Notes: generated by a model from the letters alone, not told the origin. DNA of 11,032 nucleotides from Gammaproteobacteria bacterium (GCA_029881775.1 JAOULY010000037.1:1-11032); one strand, 5' to 3'. Numbered from the stretch's first letter, positions 1 to 6,802 are shown. A program made the numbers and translations.

Positions 1-117
1 CGTGCTGCCTGGTCCGTGATGTCGATATGCGGATATGTTTGAATCTGCGTAGGGTGCGCCGTGCGCACCGGCAGGGTTTGAATAAAACACGGTGCACAGG
101 GTGCACCCTACGGATTA
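1..117. repeat. 135-bp tandem repeat, copy 1 (hairpin-forming)
   Basis: First copy of a near-identical tandem repeat with a period of 135-136 bp; its left end is at or beyond the window edge. Inside it, 49-69 and 91-111 form an imperfect 21-bp inverted repeat with three mismatches; the arms begin GTAGGGTGCGCC and end GGTGCACCCTAC-like. A roughly 21-nt loop separates them. An open reading frame (27-368) runs through both copies and repeats the same peptide twice, so it is a by-product of the DNA repeat. From memory, GTAGGGTGCGCC-type palindromes are common dispersed intergenic repeats in proteobacteria; this was not searched. Confidence 0.85.
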
Positions 118-135
118 TTCCGGGGGTTGTACAAC

Positions 136-253
136 CGTGCTGCCTGATCCGTGATACCGACATGCGGATATGTTTGAATCTGCGTAGGGTGCGCCGTGCG
201 CACCGGCAGGGGTTGGATAACAACACGGTGCACAGGGTGCACCCTACGGATTA
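136..253. repeat. 135-bp tandem repeat, copy 2 (hairpin-forming)
   Basis: Second copy, differing from the first by a few substitutions and a one-base indel. Its inverted-repeat arms are at 184-204 and 227-247 with the same mismatch pattern. Similarity stops at about 253, after the shared CCCTACGGATTA, so the duplicated unit ends a few bases past the right arm. An 18-bp linker (118-135) separates the copies. Either copy could form a hairpin in DNA or RNA. Confidence 0.85.
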
Positions 254-320
254 CTGCAGGACGAGACCGCAGCGGTTAGTGGCCATGTGTTACGTTCCTG
301 ATAGTAACTACAAATTATTT

Positions 321-490
321 GCCACGGAATCCACGGAAGGACACGGAAAAGATCAATACTATTGCTGATAAAACGTTCGCGTTACACCGGCAATACCCTA
401 CGGGAGGCTGCTGCACCCCGCCCGTAATGACGAGCGGGGTCCGGCGAAGCCGGACTGATCTTTTCCGTGTCCTTCCGTGGATTCCGTGGC
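321..490. mobile_element. MITE-like element with 35-bp perfect terminal inverted repeats
   Basis: Positions 321-355 and 456-490 are perfect reverse complements over 35 bp, enclosing a 100-bp core with no credible gene. Each arm is built from three near-repeats of CACGGAA (323-329, 332-338, 342-348 on the left), spaced 9-10 bp, close to one helical turn. This is the architecture of a small non-autonomous transposable element or a large REP/BIME-like unit. The flanks are AT-rich on both sides (AATTATTT before, TTAATTAT after), but no exact target-site duplication abuts the ends. Origin from a transposase-mobilised element is inferred. Confidence 0.55.
416..455. other. two abutting hairpins inside the MITE-like core
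   Basis: Positions 416-425 can pair with 430-439 (CCCCGCCCGT against ACGAGCGGGG, one mismatch, AATG loop). Positions 439-445 pair with 449-455 (GTCCGGC / GCCGGAC, GAA loop). They share base 439, so they are alternatives or stack tightly. Neither is followed by a T-run on either strand, so they are not convincing intrinsic terminators. They sit directly against the right terminal inverted repeat and may be part of its recognition structure. Confidence 0.5.
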
Positions 491-561
491 TTAATTATAT
501 TAATCAGCACAACCCGGACTGCAGTGCGACATCATGGTAAAAACAACCTGACACCCGCCCG

Positions 562-2580
562 ATGAATGAACTGCTACAGACGCTGCTCGACTGGATTGCA
601 CTGCACCCCTATGCATTCAACGCAGCAGTCTTCTGCATTTCACTGATGGAGTCCCTGGTCGTGCTGGGTTTGCTGATACCCGGTGCGGCCCTGCTGTTTG
701 GTGCCGGCGCGCTGGTCGCTACCGGGGCGTTGCCACTGTACCCGGTCCTGTTCTGGACGATCGCCGGCGCCATTACCGGCGACGTGCTGAGCTATTTCCT
801 TGGCCATCATTACCACCAGCGACTGCGCGTCATGTGGCCTTTCCGGCGCTATCCGGAACTGGTCAATAACGGCGTCGATTTCTTTGTACGTCATGGTGGC
901 AAGAGTATATTCATGGCGCGTTTCATCGGCCCGCTGCGACCGGTAGTGCCGGCCATCGCCGGCATGATGAACATGACGCCGGCCCGCTTCCTGCTGATCG
1001 ATGTCTTCGCCTGCATCCTGTGGGCACCTGCATACATCCTCCCCGGCATCGTTTTCGGCGCCTCACTGGGCCTGGCGGCCGAGGTCGCCGGCCGACTCGT
1101 GGTCCTGCTCGTTACAGTCACCGCCTGCGTCTTGCTGGGCCTCTGGCTGGCAGGCAGCCTGATCAGGCTGTTACGCCCCCATGCCATCAACGCGCTTGAC
1201 CGGATCCTGAACTGGTCCCGCGGCCACCCGCGCATCCAGCCGCTCGCCGGCTCCCTGCTTGATCCCGACCACCCGGAAGCGCGCGGCCTTGCCACCCTGT
1301 CTGCACTGTTTTTTATCACCCTCTGGCTGCTGCTGCTGATATCGACCCAGGTATTGAACGGCCAGCTGCTGGGCGGCATTGATACCTACCTCTTTCATAC
1401 TCTCGAACAGTTGCGCACGCCCTGGGTTGACAGTGCAATGGTCTTTTTCAACGGTCTTGGCAACCAGAAATTACTTGCCATCATAATCACTGGCAGCTGT
1501 CTCTGGCTGTTCTGGCAGGGCCGGATTCAGGCAGCCCTGCACTGGCTGGCCGCCTACCTGTGCGCCGGCCTGTTGACCTGGATACTGAAAATCACCGCGC
1601 GCATCGATCCGCCACTCGATTTAATCGACAGCTATTCTTTCCCCGGCGCCCACACCACGATGAGCCTGGTCGTTTACGGCTTTCTTGCCCTGCTGATCGC
1701 ACGTGAATTACCCGTAACACGGCGCTGGTTGCCGTACATGACAGCCGGCCTGCTGGTGGCGCCGATTGCATTGTCACGCGTATACCTCGGCGCACAATGG
1801 TTCTCCGATGTGCTGGCGGGCATAAGCGTGGGCGTTATCTGGGTCACCCTGATCGGCATTGCCTATGACCGGCACCCGGCACCCCGCCTGCCGGTCCGAC
1901 GGCTGTTGCTGGTGGCCACTACCTTGCTGTTGGTTGCAGTCAGCTGGCAGACACGTCTTCATTATTCTGCAGAGCTGGCGCTATACGCACCGCGCATCCA
2001 GACGCACGTCATCAGCCGGGACGACTGGATAAACGGCGACTGGCAATCACTGCCCGTCCACCGTATTGATATCGAGGGGAAACATGACCAACCGATAAAT
2101 TTTCAATGGGGCGGCTCACTGGCTGCACTGCAACAGGCACTGGCGTCACGGGGCTGGTTACCTGCACCGGCCATCAACCCGGTCAGCGCGATGAACTGGC
2201 TGGCACCGGAACCGGCAATTACAGCGCTACCGGTATTACCGGAGGTCAATGATGGTCAGCACCAGGCGCTGTTGATGATAGCGCCACCTGATGCCGCGGA
2301 AAACAGCCTCACTGTGCTCAGGGTCTGGCCATCCGACCGGCAACTTGCAGACAGCGGCACCCGGATCTGGGCAGGCAAGGTCGCGACGCTGTATGTCGAA
2401 GACCGGTTGAGCTTAATCAGTTATTTGCGCGCCGCCGATGATTACATCAAGCCACTGGACGTGTTACTCACTTCACTGGAAAACAGTTCGATGGTGGAGA
2501 CACGCCTGGTAAAACGCACGGTCCCGGCACAAAGCCGTTACTGGGACGGAAAGGTATTACTCGCCTGGGAGGATCCCTGA
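562..2580 (+). CDS. DedA / PAP2-like / LssY-C fusion membrane protein
   Basis: A 672-residue inner-membrane protein with three modules. Residues ~10-200 are a DedA (SNARE-associated) domain, a family implicated in lipid flipping and membrane homeostasis: hydrophobic segments, a PG pair at 40-41, GDVLSYFLG at 73-81 and FMARFIGPLRP at 117-127. Residues ~245-435 are a PAP2-superfamily fold with several TM segments. Residues ~470-672 resemble the soluble LssY C-terminal domain. The PAP2 motifs are degraded: KX6RP reads K343-X6-P350-P351, PSGH reads PGAH (361-364), and SRX5HX3D reads S405-R406 ... Q412 ... D416, so the nucleophilic His is Gln. Phosphatase activity is therefore doubtful, although the fold looks intact. 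The start is the first ATG after an in-frame stop (538-540); no clear Shine-Dalgarno sequence precedes it. It converges on the receiver gene with a 43-bp overlap. Confidence 0.93.
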   Translation: MNELLQTLLDWIALHPYAFNAAVFCISLMESLVVLGLLIPGAALLFGAGALVATGALPLYPVLFWTIAGAITGDVLSYFLGHHYHQRLRVMWPFRRYPELVNNGVDFFVRHGGKSIFMARFIGPLRPVVPAIAGMMNMTPARFLLIDVFACILWAPAYILPGIVFGASLGLAAEVAGRLVVLLVTVTACVLLGLWLAGSLIRLLRPHAINALDRILNWSRGHPRIQPLAGSLLDPDHPEARGLATLSALFFITLWLLLLISTQVLNGQLLGGIDTYLFHTLEQLRTPWVDSAMVFFNGLGNQKLLAIIITGSCLWLFWQGRIQAALHWLAAYLCAGLLTWILKITARIDPPLDLIDSYSFPGAHTTMSLVVYGFLALLIARELPVTRRWLPYMTAGLLVAPIALSRVYLGAQWFSDVLAGISVGVIWVTLIGIAYDRHPAPRLPVRRLLLVATTLLLVAVSWQTRLHYSAELALYAPRIQTHVISRDDWINGDWQSLPVHRIDIEGKHDQPINFQWGGSLAALQQALASRGWLPAPAINPVSAMNWLAPEPAITALPVLPEVNDGQHQALLMIAPPDAAENSLTVLRVWPSDRQLADSGTRIWAGKVATLYVEDRLSLISYLRAADDYIKPLDVLLTSLENSSMVETRLVKRTVPAQSRYWDGKVLLAWEDP

Positions 2581-2972
2581 GCGGCACACGCCCCTGCGGC
2601 AATTCCCACATCGACCGCGCGTTCCAGGTGGGATAACAGCACCTGGCTGTTAAAAGGCTTGGTCAAATAACTGAACACGCCGCGACTGGCAGCGTCAAAT
2701 GCATCGGGAATGGTGCCGTGTGCTGTCAGCACCAGCACCGGTAATTTCGGGTGTGATGCGTGCACCCGGTCAAACAATGCCATCCCGTCCATGCCGTCCA
2801 TCTGCAGGTCGGTCACGATAACATCGGGATTGTTCTGCTCAAGCTGTGCCAGCGCCTCTTCGCCACTGGTCATCGCCCGGACATCGTAGCCGGCAGCAGT
2901 CAGACGAATCGACAGCAACCGCAACAGGTCACGATCATCATCGACCAGCATTACTACCGGTTTATGCAACAC
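2538..2972 (-). CDS. stand-alone response-regulator receiver, GlrR-receiver paralogue
   Basis: A 144-residue protein consisting of one CheY-like receiver and a short polar tail (~122-144), with no output domain. The acidic cluster D11-D13, phospho-acceptor D55 (VTDLQM), T83 region (LTAHG) and K105 (LTKPF) are all present, so it should be phosphorylatable. By hand count about 79 of 117 aligned residues match the receiver of the GlrR protein encoded nearby, far above typical receiver-to-receiver similarity, so it is probably a duplicate. The likely start is GTG at 2970-2972; the next codon, TTG, is also possible and has better spacing from an upstream GGTGA. It lies 14 bp after the lipoprotein stop and is probably co-transcribed with it. 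Likely roles are phosphate sink, competitor or protein-interaction receiver; these are inferred. Confidence 0.88.
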   Translation of the reverse strand: MLHKPVVMLVDDDRDLLRLLSIRLTAAGYDVRAMTSGEEALAQLEQNNPDVIVTDLQMDGMDGMALFDRVHASHPKLPVLVLTAHGTIPDAFDAASRGVFSYLTKPFNSQVLLSHLERAVDVGIAAGACAAQGSSQASNTFPSQ

Positions 2973-2986
2973 GGATCACCATGGCC

Positions 2987-4495
2987 TTACGGGACATTCT
3001 TGGTCACTTCCGCTGACCGCGGACCCTCACGACCGGACGTATCGTAGGTAGACATCACCAGGTAATACGTGCCAGTTGGCAGGTTACTGACTGTCGCTGA
3101 TGTCGCTGCACCGTTAGTCTGATCATACGACCCTGGATAGTTGCCGCGGCTGGTGCCGTAGTAAATCCTGTACCCACCGATTTCCGACAACGCCAGCGCG
3201 CTGCCATCGGAGCGTGCCGATGGCGCCGTCCAGCGCAGACTGAGGCTGCCGGTCGTGCTTGTCGAACCGCCAACCGTTGAACCACCACTACCGGTACTGC
3301 CACCTGTTGAGCCGCCACTGCCTGAAGTGCTATCACCCTGCGCATAAACCGTCGTGTTCACCAGGCTGATCTGCGCCGATGAGGCAAACGGTATCGCGTT
3401 AACGGCATTCCTCAGGCCGTTGGTACTGTTCGCTGGCAGTACATTTGCTACGGTAGCGGGCGTGGCGCCCGCATACAGGCCGCTCACGGCCGTGGAAATA
3501 TTCGCGACAGCACTGCTGTTATCAATAGCCCGTACCGCAGCAATGGCGATACTGAGTTCGGACAATACAGCGCTGGTCACCCGCACACTGCCGGTTAACT
3601 GGCTGCCTGATATACCCGGATAGGTACTCAGGATTGACTGGTCGATGACGTTGGTTGCAATGACGGCGTCAACCCGCAAGTTATTACTCAGTAACTCAAC
3701 CAGCACCTGCGCAGTCACTACATTGAACACCGCGGTAAGCCTGGCATTGGTGCCACTGGCGCCAAGTCCGTCCGGGTGACCGTCAACCATGTCGGCAGCG
3801 AGCGCCCGAATCACGCTATTCCCGTTGTGCTGCGCGCCGCTTGCGTTCATACGGTCGCGGGTACGGCGGATCGCCTCACCCAGCGCCTCGCTCGCCTTCA
3901 CCAGCTTTGCCACGTTACCCGTGGTCAGCGGCGAGGTAATCGGGTCCGGCAAGGACGATCGGTCCAGGCCGAACGTCAGCCGCCCCATGACCAGCGACCT
4001 GGCGGTGTTTATATTGGCATGGCTCAGCCCACCCGGCAGCCGCCTGGCAACCTGTGAGACCAGCGTCGAAAACGGGTTGACGTTGACGATGGTATCCTGC
4101 GGATAGGCCTTGATAGATTCCATCTGGAAGTCAGGCGCCCGCCCGGTGACCAGGTCGGTGCCGCCGCTGACCACCAGCCGTATCGGGTAGTCGCCGTCTG
4201 CCGGTGTAATGCGTGCCTGGTAGGCCGCATTGCGGTCACTGGTGATCGTACCCAGCGTATCTCCCCGGGCGCTCAGCACCGTGATATTGGCACCGGTCAC
4301 CGGACCGTCACCAATGCTGCCGCCGAACACGACTACGCCGGAAGATGTATTCGCCGCTGACGAACTCCCACCAGTAGAATCGCTGCCATCGCCGCCACAG
4401 GCCGCCAACATCAGCGTAAAGACGCCCGCCAGGACCGCGCGCAGCGTGCGGTCAGGGAATACTGGAGATATCTGGAGAGTGCAGGAGTTTCGCAT
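2987..4495 (-). CDS. fibronectin type III lipoprotein
   Basis: A 502-residue predicted lipoprotein. Residues 16-32 form a basic-then-hydrophobic signal ending in lipobox L30-A-A-C33, followed by GGDGSDS, so the mature protein would be anchored by a lipidated Cys33. Residues ~53-110 look like a carboxypeptidase-regulatory/Ig-like beta domain (PVTGANITVLSARGDTLGTI). Residues ~115-385 are an Ala/Ser/Thr-rich region of unknown fold. Residues 388-416 are a Ser/Gly/Thr linker, and 417-502 are a fibronectin type III domain (GGYRIYYGTSRGNYPGS, then GTYYLVMSTYDTSGREGP). Such domains usually mediate surface carbohydrate or protein contact. No catalytic motif and no PEP-CTERM or LPXTG sorting signal is visible. 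An exact sigma-54 promoter lies immediately upstream. The ATG is abutted by GGAGG with zero spacing and would sit at about +2 of the sigma-54 transcript, so start choice is unsettled. Confidence 0.85.
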   Translation of the reverse strand: MRNSCTLQISPVFPDRTLRAVLAGVFTLMLAACGGDGSDSTGGSSSAANTSSGVVVFGGSIGDGPVTGANITVLSARGDTLGTITSDRNAAYQARITPADGDYPIRLVVSGGTDLVTGRAPDFQMESIKAYPQDTIVNVNPFSTLVSQVARRLPGGLSHANINTARSLVMGRLTFGLDRSSLPDPITSPLTTGNVAKLVKASEALGEAIRRTRDRMNASGAQHNGNSVIRALAADMVDGHPDGLGASGTNARLTAVFNVVTAQVLVELLSNNLRVDAVIATNVIDQSILSTYPGISGSQLTGSVRVTSAVLSELSIAIAAVRAIDNSSAVANISTAVSGLYAGATPATVANVLPANSTNGLRNAVNAIPFASSAQISLVNTTVYAQGDSTSGSGGSTGGSTGSGGSTVGGSTSTTGSLSLRWTAPSARSDGSALALSEIGGYRIYYGTSRGNYPGSYDQTNGAATSATVSNLPTGTYYLVMSTYDTSGREGPRSAEVTKNVP

Positions 4496-4506
4496 CCTCC
4501 ACTGAC

Positions 4507-4522
4507 TGCAAGGACAGTGCCA
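4507..4522 (-). promoter_or_regulatory. sigma-54 (-24/-12) promoter
   Basis: On the minus strand this reads TGGCACTGTCCTTGCA, an exact match to the sigma-54 consensus TGGCAC-N5-TTGC(A/T). It contains the invariant GG (4521-4520) and GC (4509-4508) elements at correct spacing. With C4508 as -12, transcription should start near 4496, reading into the fibronectin-domain lipoprotein and then the receiver gene. An enhancer-binding protein of the right class, GlrR, is encoded 357 bp upstream. Promoter assignment is from pattern and context. Confidence 0.82.
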
Positions 4523-4528
4523 ATCTCA

Positions 4529-4541
4529 TAACTATTTGATT
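4529..4541 (-). promoter_or_regulatory. IHF binding site
   Basis: The minus strand reads AATCAAATAGTTA, an exact match to the IHF consensus WATCAA-N4-TTR, inside an AT-rich tract. It is centred near -39 relative to the predicted sigma-54 start and lies 6 bp upstream of the -24 element. Sigma-54 promoters commonly use IHF to bend DNA so that a distant activator contacts polymerase. Confidence 0.65.
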
Positions 4542-4655
4542 TTTGGTAATTAAGACGGCATCAAACACAAAGCTGACTGTTTCGCTCCCGGCAAGCCAGC
4601 CATATTCAACGGGCCGTAGCTGGCTGACTGAAGGCCAGGGAAATCCTGATAAGAT

Positions 4656-4661
4656 ATTATA
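4656..4661 (-). promoter_or_regulatory. possible sigma-70 -10 element (TATAAT)
   Basis: The minus strand carries a perfect TATAAT in an AT-rich stretch. The -35 region at 17-bp spacing is poor (GACTTG); TTGATT lies nearer but only 14 bp away. If used, transcription would begin near 4649 and give a ~155-nt leader to the lipoprotein gene. It could be a basal promoter besides the sigma-54 one, or chance in AT-rich DNA. Confidence 0.3.
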
Positions 4662-4745
4662 AAACAATAAGATAGAATCAAGTCCATGACCGCAAACAGG
4701 TCCGGTTTATCGCCCTGAAATACAGCCTGCCCCGGCCTGTCAAAG

Positions 4746-4763
4746 TGTCGCCAATCAACTACA
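4746..4763. promoter_or_regulatory. candidate GlrR enhancer site 1
   Basis: TGTCGCCAATCAACTACA matches 7 of 8 fixed positions of TGTC-N10-GACA, the palindrome known for enterobacterial GlrR. It is centred near -258 from the predicted sigma-54 start. A further TGTC at 4738-4741 precedes it. Applying the E. coli consensus to this organism is an assumption. Confidence 0.45.
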
Positions 4764-4811
4764 AGGAAAACAACACGCATTACAGTAACTTAGTTGGGGG
4801 CAGCAATTACG

Positions 4812-4829
4812 CGTCCGCAAACGGCGACA
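4812..4829. promoter_or_regulatory. candidate GlrR enhancer site 2
   Basis: CGTCCGCAAACGGCGACA matches 7 of 8 fixed positions of TGTC-N10-GACA. It lies 66 bp from site 1 centre to centre, about six helical turns, which would place both on one DNA face. It is centred near -324 and only 49 bp beyond the glrR stop codon. The rest of the 4496-4878 intergenic stretch shows an inverted repeat (AGCCAGC 4594-4600 / GCTGGCT 4619-4625) and no credible gene or strong terminator. Confidence 0.45.
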
Positions 4830-4878
4830 AATGGCCTAAAAACAATAACTTTCGACAGGTTTTTATCCGATGACCCGA

Positions 4879-6243
4879 TCAGGTCCGCAGCGCCTTGAAC
4901 TGCGGGGGACTGAGCTGGTGCTTGTGCAGCAGCTTGTAGAACTCGGTGCGGTTGCGCTTGGCGATACGCGCCGCCTGGGCGACGTTACCATTGGTGATCT
5001 GCAGCAGCTGGGTCAGGTAGTCACGTTCGAACTGACCGCGCGCCTCGACAAACGACGGGATATCACCAAATTCGTTACGCAAGGCGCGCTGCACCAGGCT
5101 CGCCGGAATCAAGGGCGTGGTCGACAGGGCAACCGACTGTTCAACGACGTTGATCAGCTGTCGCACATTGCCCGGCCAGGCGGCATACAACATGGCTTCC
5201 TGCGCCTCGGACGAGAAACCGGTAACACCCCGCTTGGCGGCATCCGGGAATTGCCGCAGGAAATGGTTCGCCAGCAAGGTAATGTCTTCACGTCGTTCCG
5301 CAAGCGAGGGCAGCACCAGGTTAACCACATTCAGGCGGTAGTACAGGTCCTCCCTGAAGGTGTTTTCCGCCAGCGCCTTTTCCAGGTCCTGGTGGGTCGC
5401 GGAAATGATCCGCACGTCGACCGGCACGGACTCGGTCGAGCCGACCGGCCGTATCTCCCGTTCCTGCAGTGCGCGCAGCAGCTTGACCTGGAAACTTAAC
5501 GGCATATCGCCGATCTCATCGAGAAACAGCGTGCCACCATCGGCCGCCCGGAACATACCCGGGTGGTCGCGCGTTGCGCCTGTGAATGCGCCTTTCTTGT
5601 GACCGAACAGTTCGGATTCAAACAGGGTTTCGGGTATGGCACTGCAGTTCAGTGCAACAAACGGACGTTGCGCGCGCGGGCTGGCTTTGTGGATGGCATG
5701 CGCCAGCACTTCCTTGCCGGTGCCGCTCTGCCCCTGGATTAGTACACTGGTATCGCTGTCTGCAATGAGTCGCGCCTGTGTCAGCAGGTTTTCCATGAGT
5801 GGACTGCGCGTCACGATTGCCTTGCGCCATTCGTCAGAGGCACCGGCCTCTTCATCCGCGCTGCCCTCTGCGGTCAGTTTCAGCGCCCGCGCAATATGCT
5901 CCCCGAGCACCTTGCTGTTGAATGGCTTGGTCAGGTAGCTGAACACACCACGACTGGTCGCCTCGATTGCGTCAGGGATGGTGCCATGCGCGGTGAGTAT
6001 CAACACCGGCAAGCTCGGGTTACGACTGTGCACCTGGTTGAACAGCGTCATGCCGTCCATGCCGCCCATCTGCAGGTCCGTCACGATCAGATGTGGCCGT
6101 ATCAGGGGCAAGGTCGCAAGCGCTTCTTCACCGCTACTGACAGCCGTTACGTCATAACCTGCCGCTGACATGCGCATGGACAACAGGCGCAGCAGCGCCT
6201 CGTCGTCGTCTACCAGCAGAATTCTATACTTGCTACCTGACAT
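4879..6243 (-). CDS. glrR: sigma-54-dependent response regulator GlrR (QseF-like)
   Basis: A 454-residue NtrC-family activator with three complete domains. The receiver (~6-121) has D12-D14, phospho-acceptor D56, T84 and K106. The AAA+ domain (~145-380) has Walker A GQSGTGKE (171-178), the sigma-54-contacting loop GAFTGA (218-223), Walker B LFLDEIG (239-245) and FREDLYYRL (296-304). A Fis-type helix-turn-helix lies at ~405-440 (GNVAQAARIAKRNRTEFYKLL). When phosphorylated it should oligomerise and drive ATP-dependent open-complex formation by sigma-54 polymerase. It is the last gene of glrK-qseG-glrR: its ATG overlaps the qseG end by 11 bp, indicating translational coupling. In enterobacteria GlrR activates the small RNA glmY; no such RNA was recognised here. 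An exact sigma-54 promoter lies just downstream. GlrR/QseF identity rests on domain order plus operon order. Confidence 0.93.
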   Translation of the reverse strand: MSGSKYRILLVDDDEALLRLLSMRMSAAGYDVTAVSSGEEALATLPLIRPHLIVTDLQMGGMDGMTLFNQVHSRNPSLPVLILTAHGTIPDAIEATSRGVFSYLTKPFNSKVLGEHIARALKLTAEGSADEEAGASDEWRKAIVTRSPLMENLLTQARLIADSDTSVLIQGQSGTGKEVLAHAIHKASPRAQRPFVALNCSAIPETLFESELFGHKKGAFTGATRDHPGMFRAADGGTLFLDEIGDMPLSFQVKLLRALQEREIRPVGSTESVPVDVRIISATHQDLEKALAENTFREDLYYRLNVVNLVLPSLAERREDITLLANHFLRQFPDAAKRGVTGFSSEAQEAMLYAAWPGNVRQLINVVEQSVALSTTPLIPASLVQRALRNEFGDIPSFVEARGQFERDYLTQLLQITNGNVAQAARIAKRNRTEFYKLLHKHQLSPPQFKALRT

Positions 6244-6799
6244 CTTCTGTTACCGGCGGGGGTTCCCGCTGCTGAATATTCTGTTCAATACTGGTCAGCG
6301 CCTTGAGTTGCTGCTCCAGCTCGTCAATCCTCTGATTCTGTTGTGTTGCCTGTTTCCATAACACCGATAATTTCTGCTCGTCTTCCCGTTTAGCTTCCAG
6401 GAACTTTTGCATCAGGCTGATAAACGCCCGCTCATCCGGACTCGACGGCAGGGGATCGACCCCGTTCAGCAACAGCCGCGCCCGCTTCAAGTCTCCGACC
6501 GGCTCCACATCAACCAGCAGTAACATAACCAGCCGCATCCTGTTTTCGATATCCGGCTTTTCGCGAAAGGCCTGCTCCCTTGTTTCCAGCACAGCAACCA
6601 GCGTCTCCGGTGGTTGTGTACGCAGCGCATGAATGTCCGTCAGCCAGCCATGCACGCCCCGATTACCGTTAATAACGGGTATATTCGAAGCAAGTCGCGT
6701 GCCATCTCCATTTACCACGGTGTCACGCAGGGCCTGGAGTTCGCTGCAGGCGACCAGCCAGGGCAATAGCAAAACCAGACATATCTTATGGAAGTTCAT
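6233..6799 (-). CDS. qseG: QseG-like outer-membrane lipoprotein
   Basis: A 188-residue predicted lipoprotein with signal peptide 1-17 and lipobox L15-V-A-C18. The mature chain contains a mostly helical region and a probable coiled coil at ~135-175 (EDEQKL ... NQRIDELEQQLKALTSIEQ), then a Pro-rich end. Its place between the kinase and regulator genes matches qseG (yfhG) of E. coli, whose product is an outer-membrane lipoprotein that contacts the periplasmic part of the GlrK/QseE kinase and affects its activity. A role as accessory sensor is inferred from this context; sequence similarity of QseG proteins across genera is modest. It starts 3 bp after the kinase stop codon and overlaps glrR by 11 bp. 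No SD is obvious apart from a CGGA about 9 nt upstream. Confidence 0.8.
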   Translation of the reverse strand: MNFHKICLVLLLPWLVACSELQALRDTVVNGDGTRLASNIPVINGNRGVHGWLTDIHALRTQPPETLVAVLETREQAFREKPDIENRMRLVMLLLVDVEPVGDLKRARLLLNGVDPLPSSPDERAFISLMQKFLEAKREDEQKLSVLWKQATQQNQRIDELEQQLKALTSIEQNIQQREPPPVTEDVR

Positions 6800-6802
6800 T
6801 AA

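Noticed and set aside
27..368. Open reading frame of 113 codons across the tandem repeats
   Set aside because: It encodes the same 18-residue stretch twice because the DNA is repeated. It has no recognisable domain and runs into the MITE-like arm.
2987..3100. C-terminal sorting signal (PEP-CTERM or LPXTG) on the fibronectin-domain protein
   Set aside because: The protein ends directly after the fibronectin domain. There is no C-terminal hydrophobic segment, basic tail or sorting motif.
4594..4625. Inverted repeat AGCCAGC/GCTGGCT as a terminator for glrR or a small RNA
   Set aside because: A 7-bp stem with an 18-nt loop and no T-run on either strand; too weak to call.
4452..4780. Two overlapping minus-strand ORFs (71 and 76 codons) in the sigma-54 control region
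   Set aside because: They cover the promoter and IHF elements, have no recognisable domain or good ribosome site, and one runs into the lipoprotein gene out of frame.
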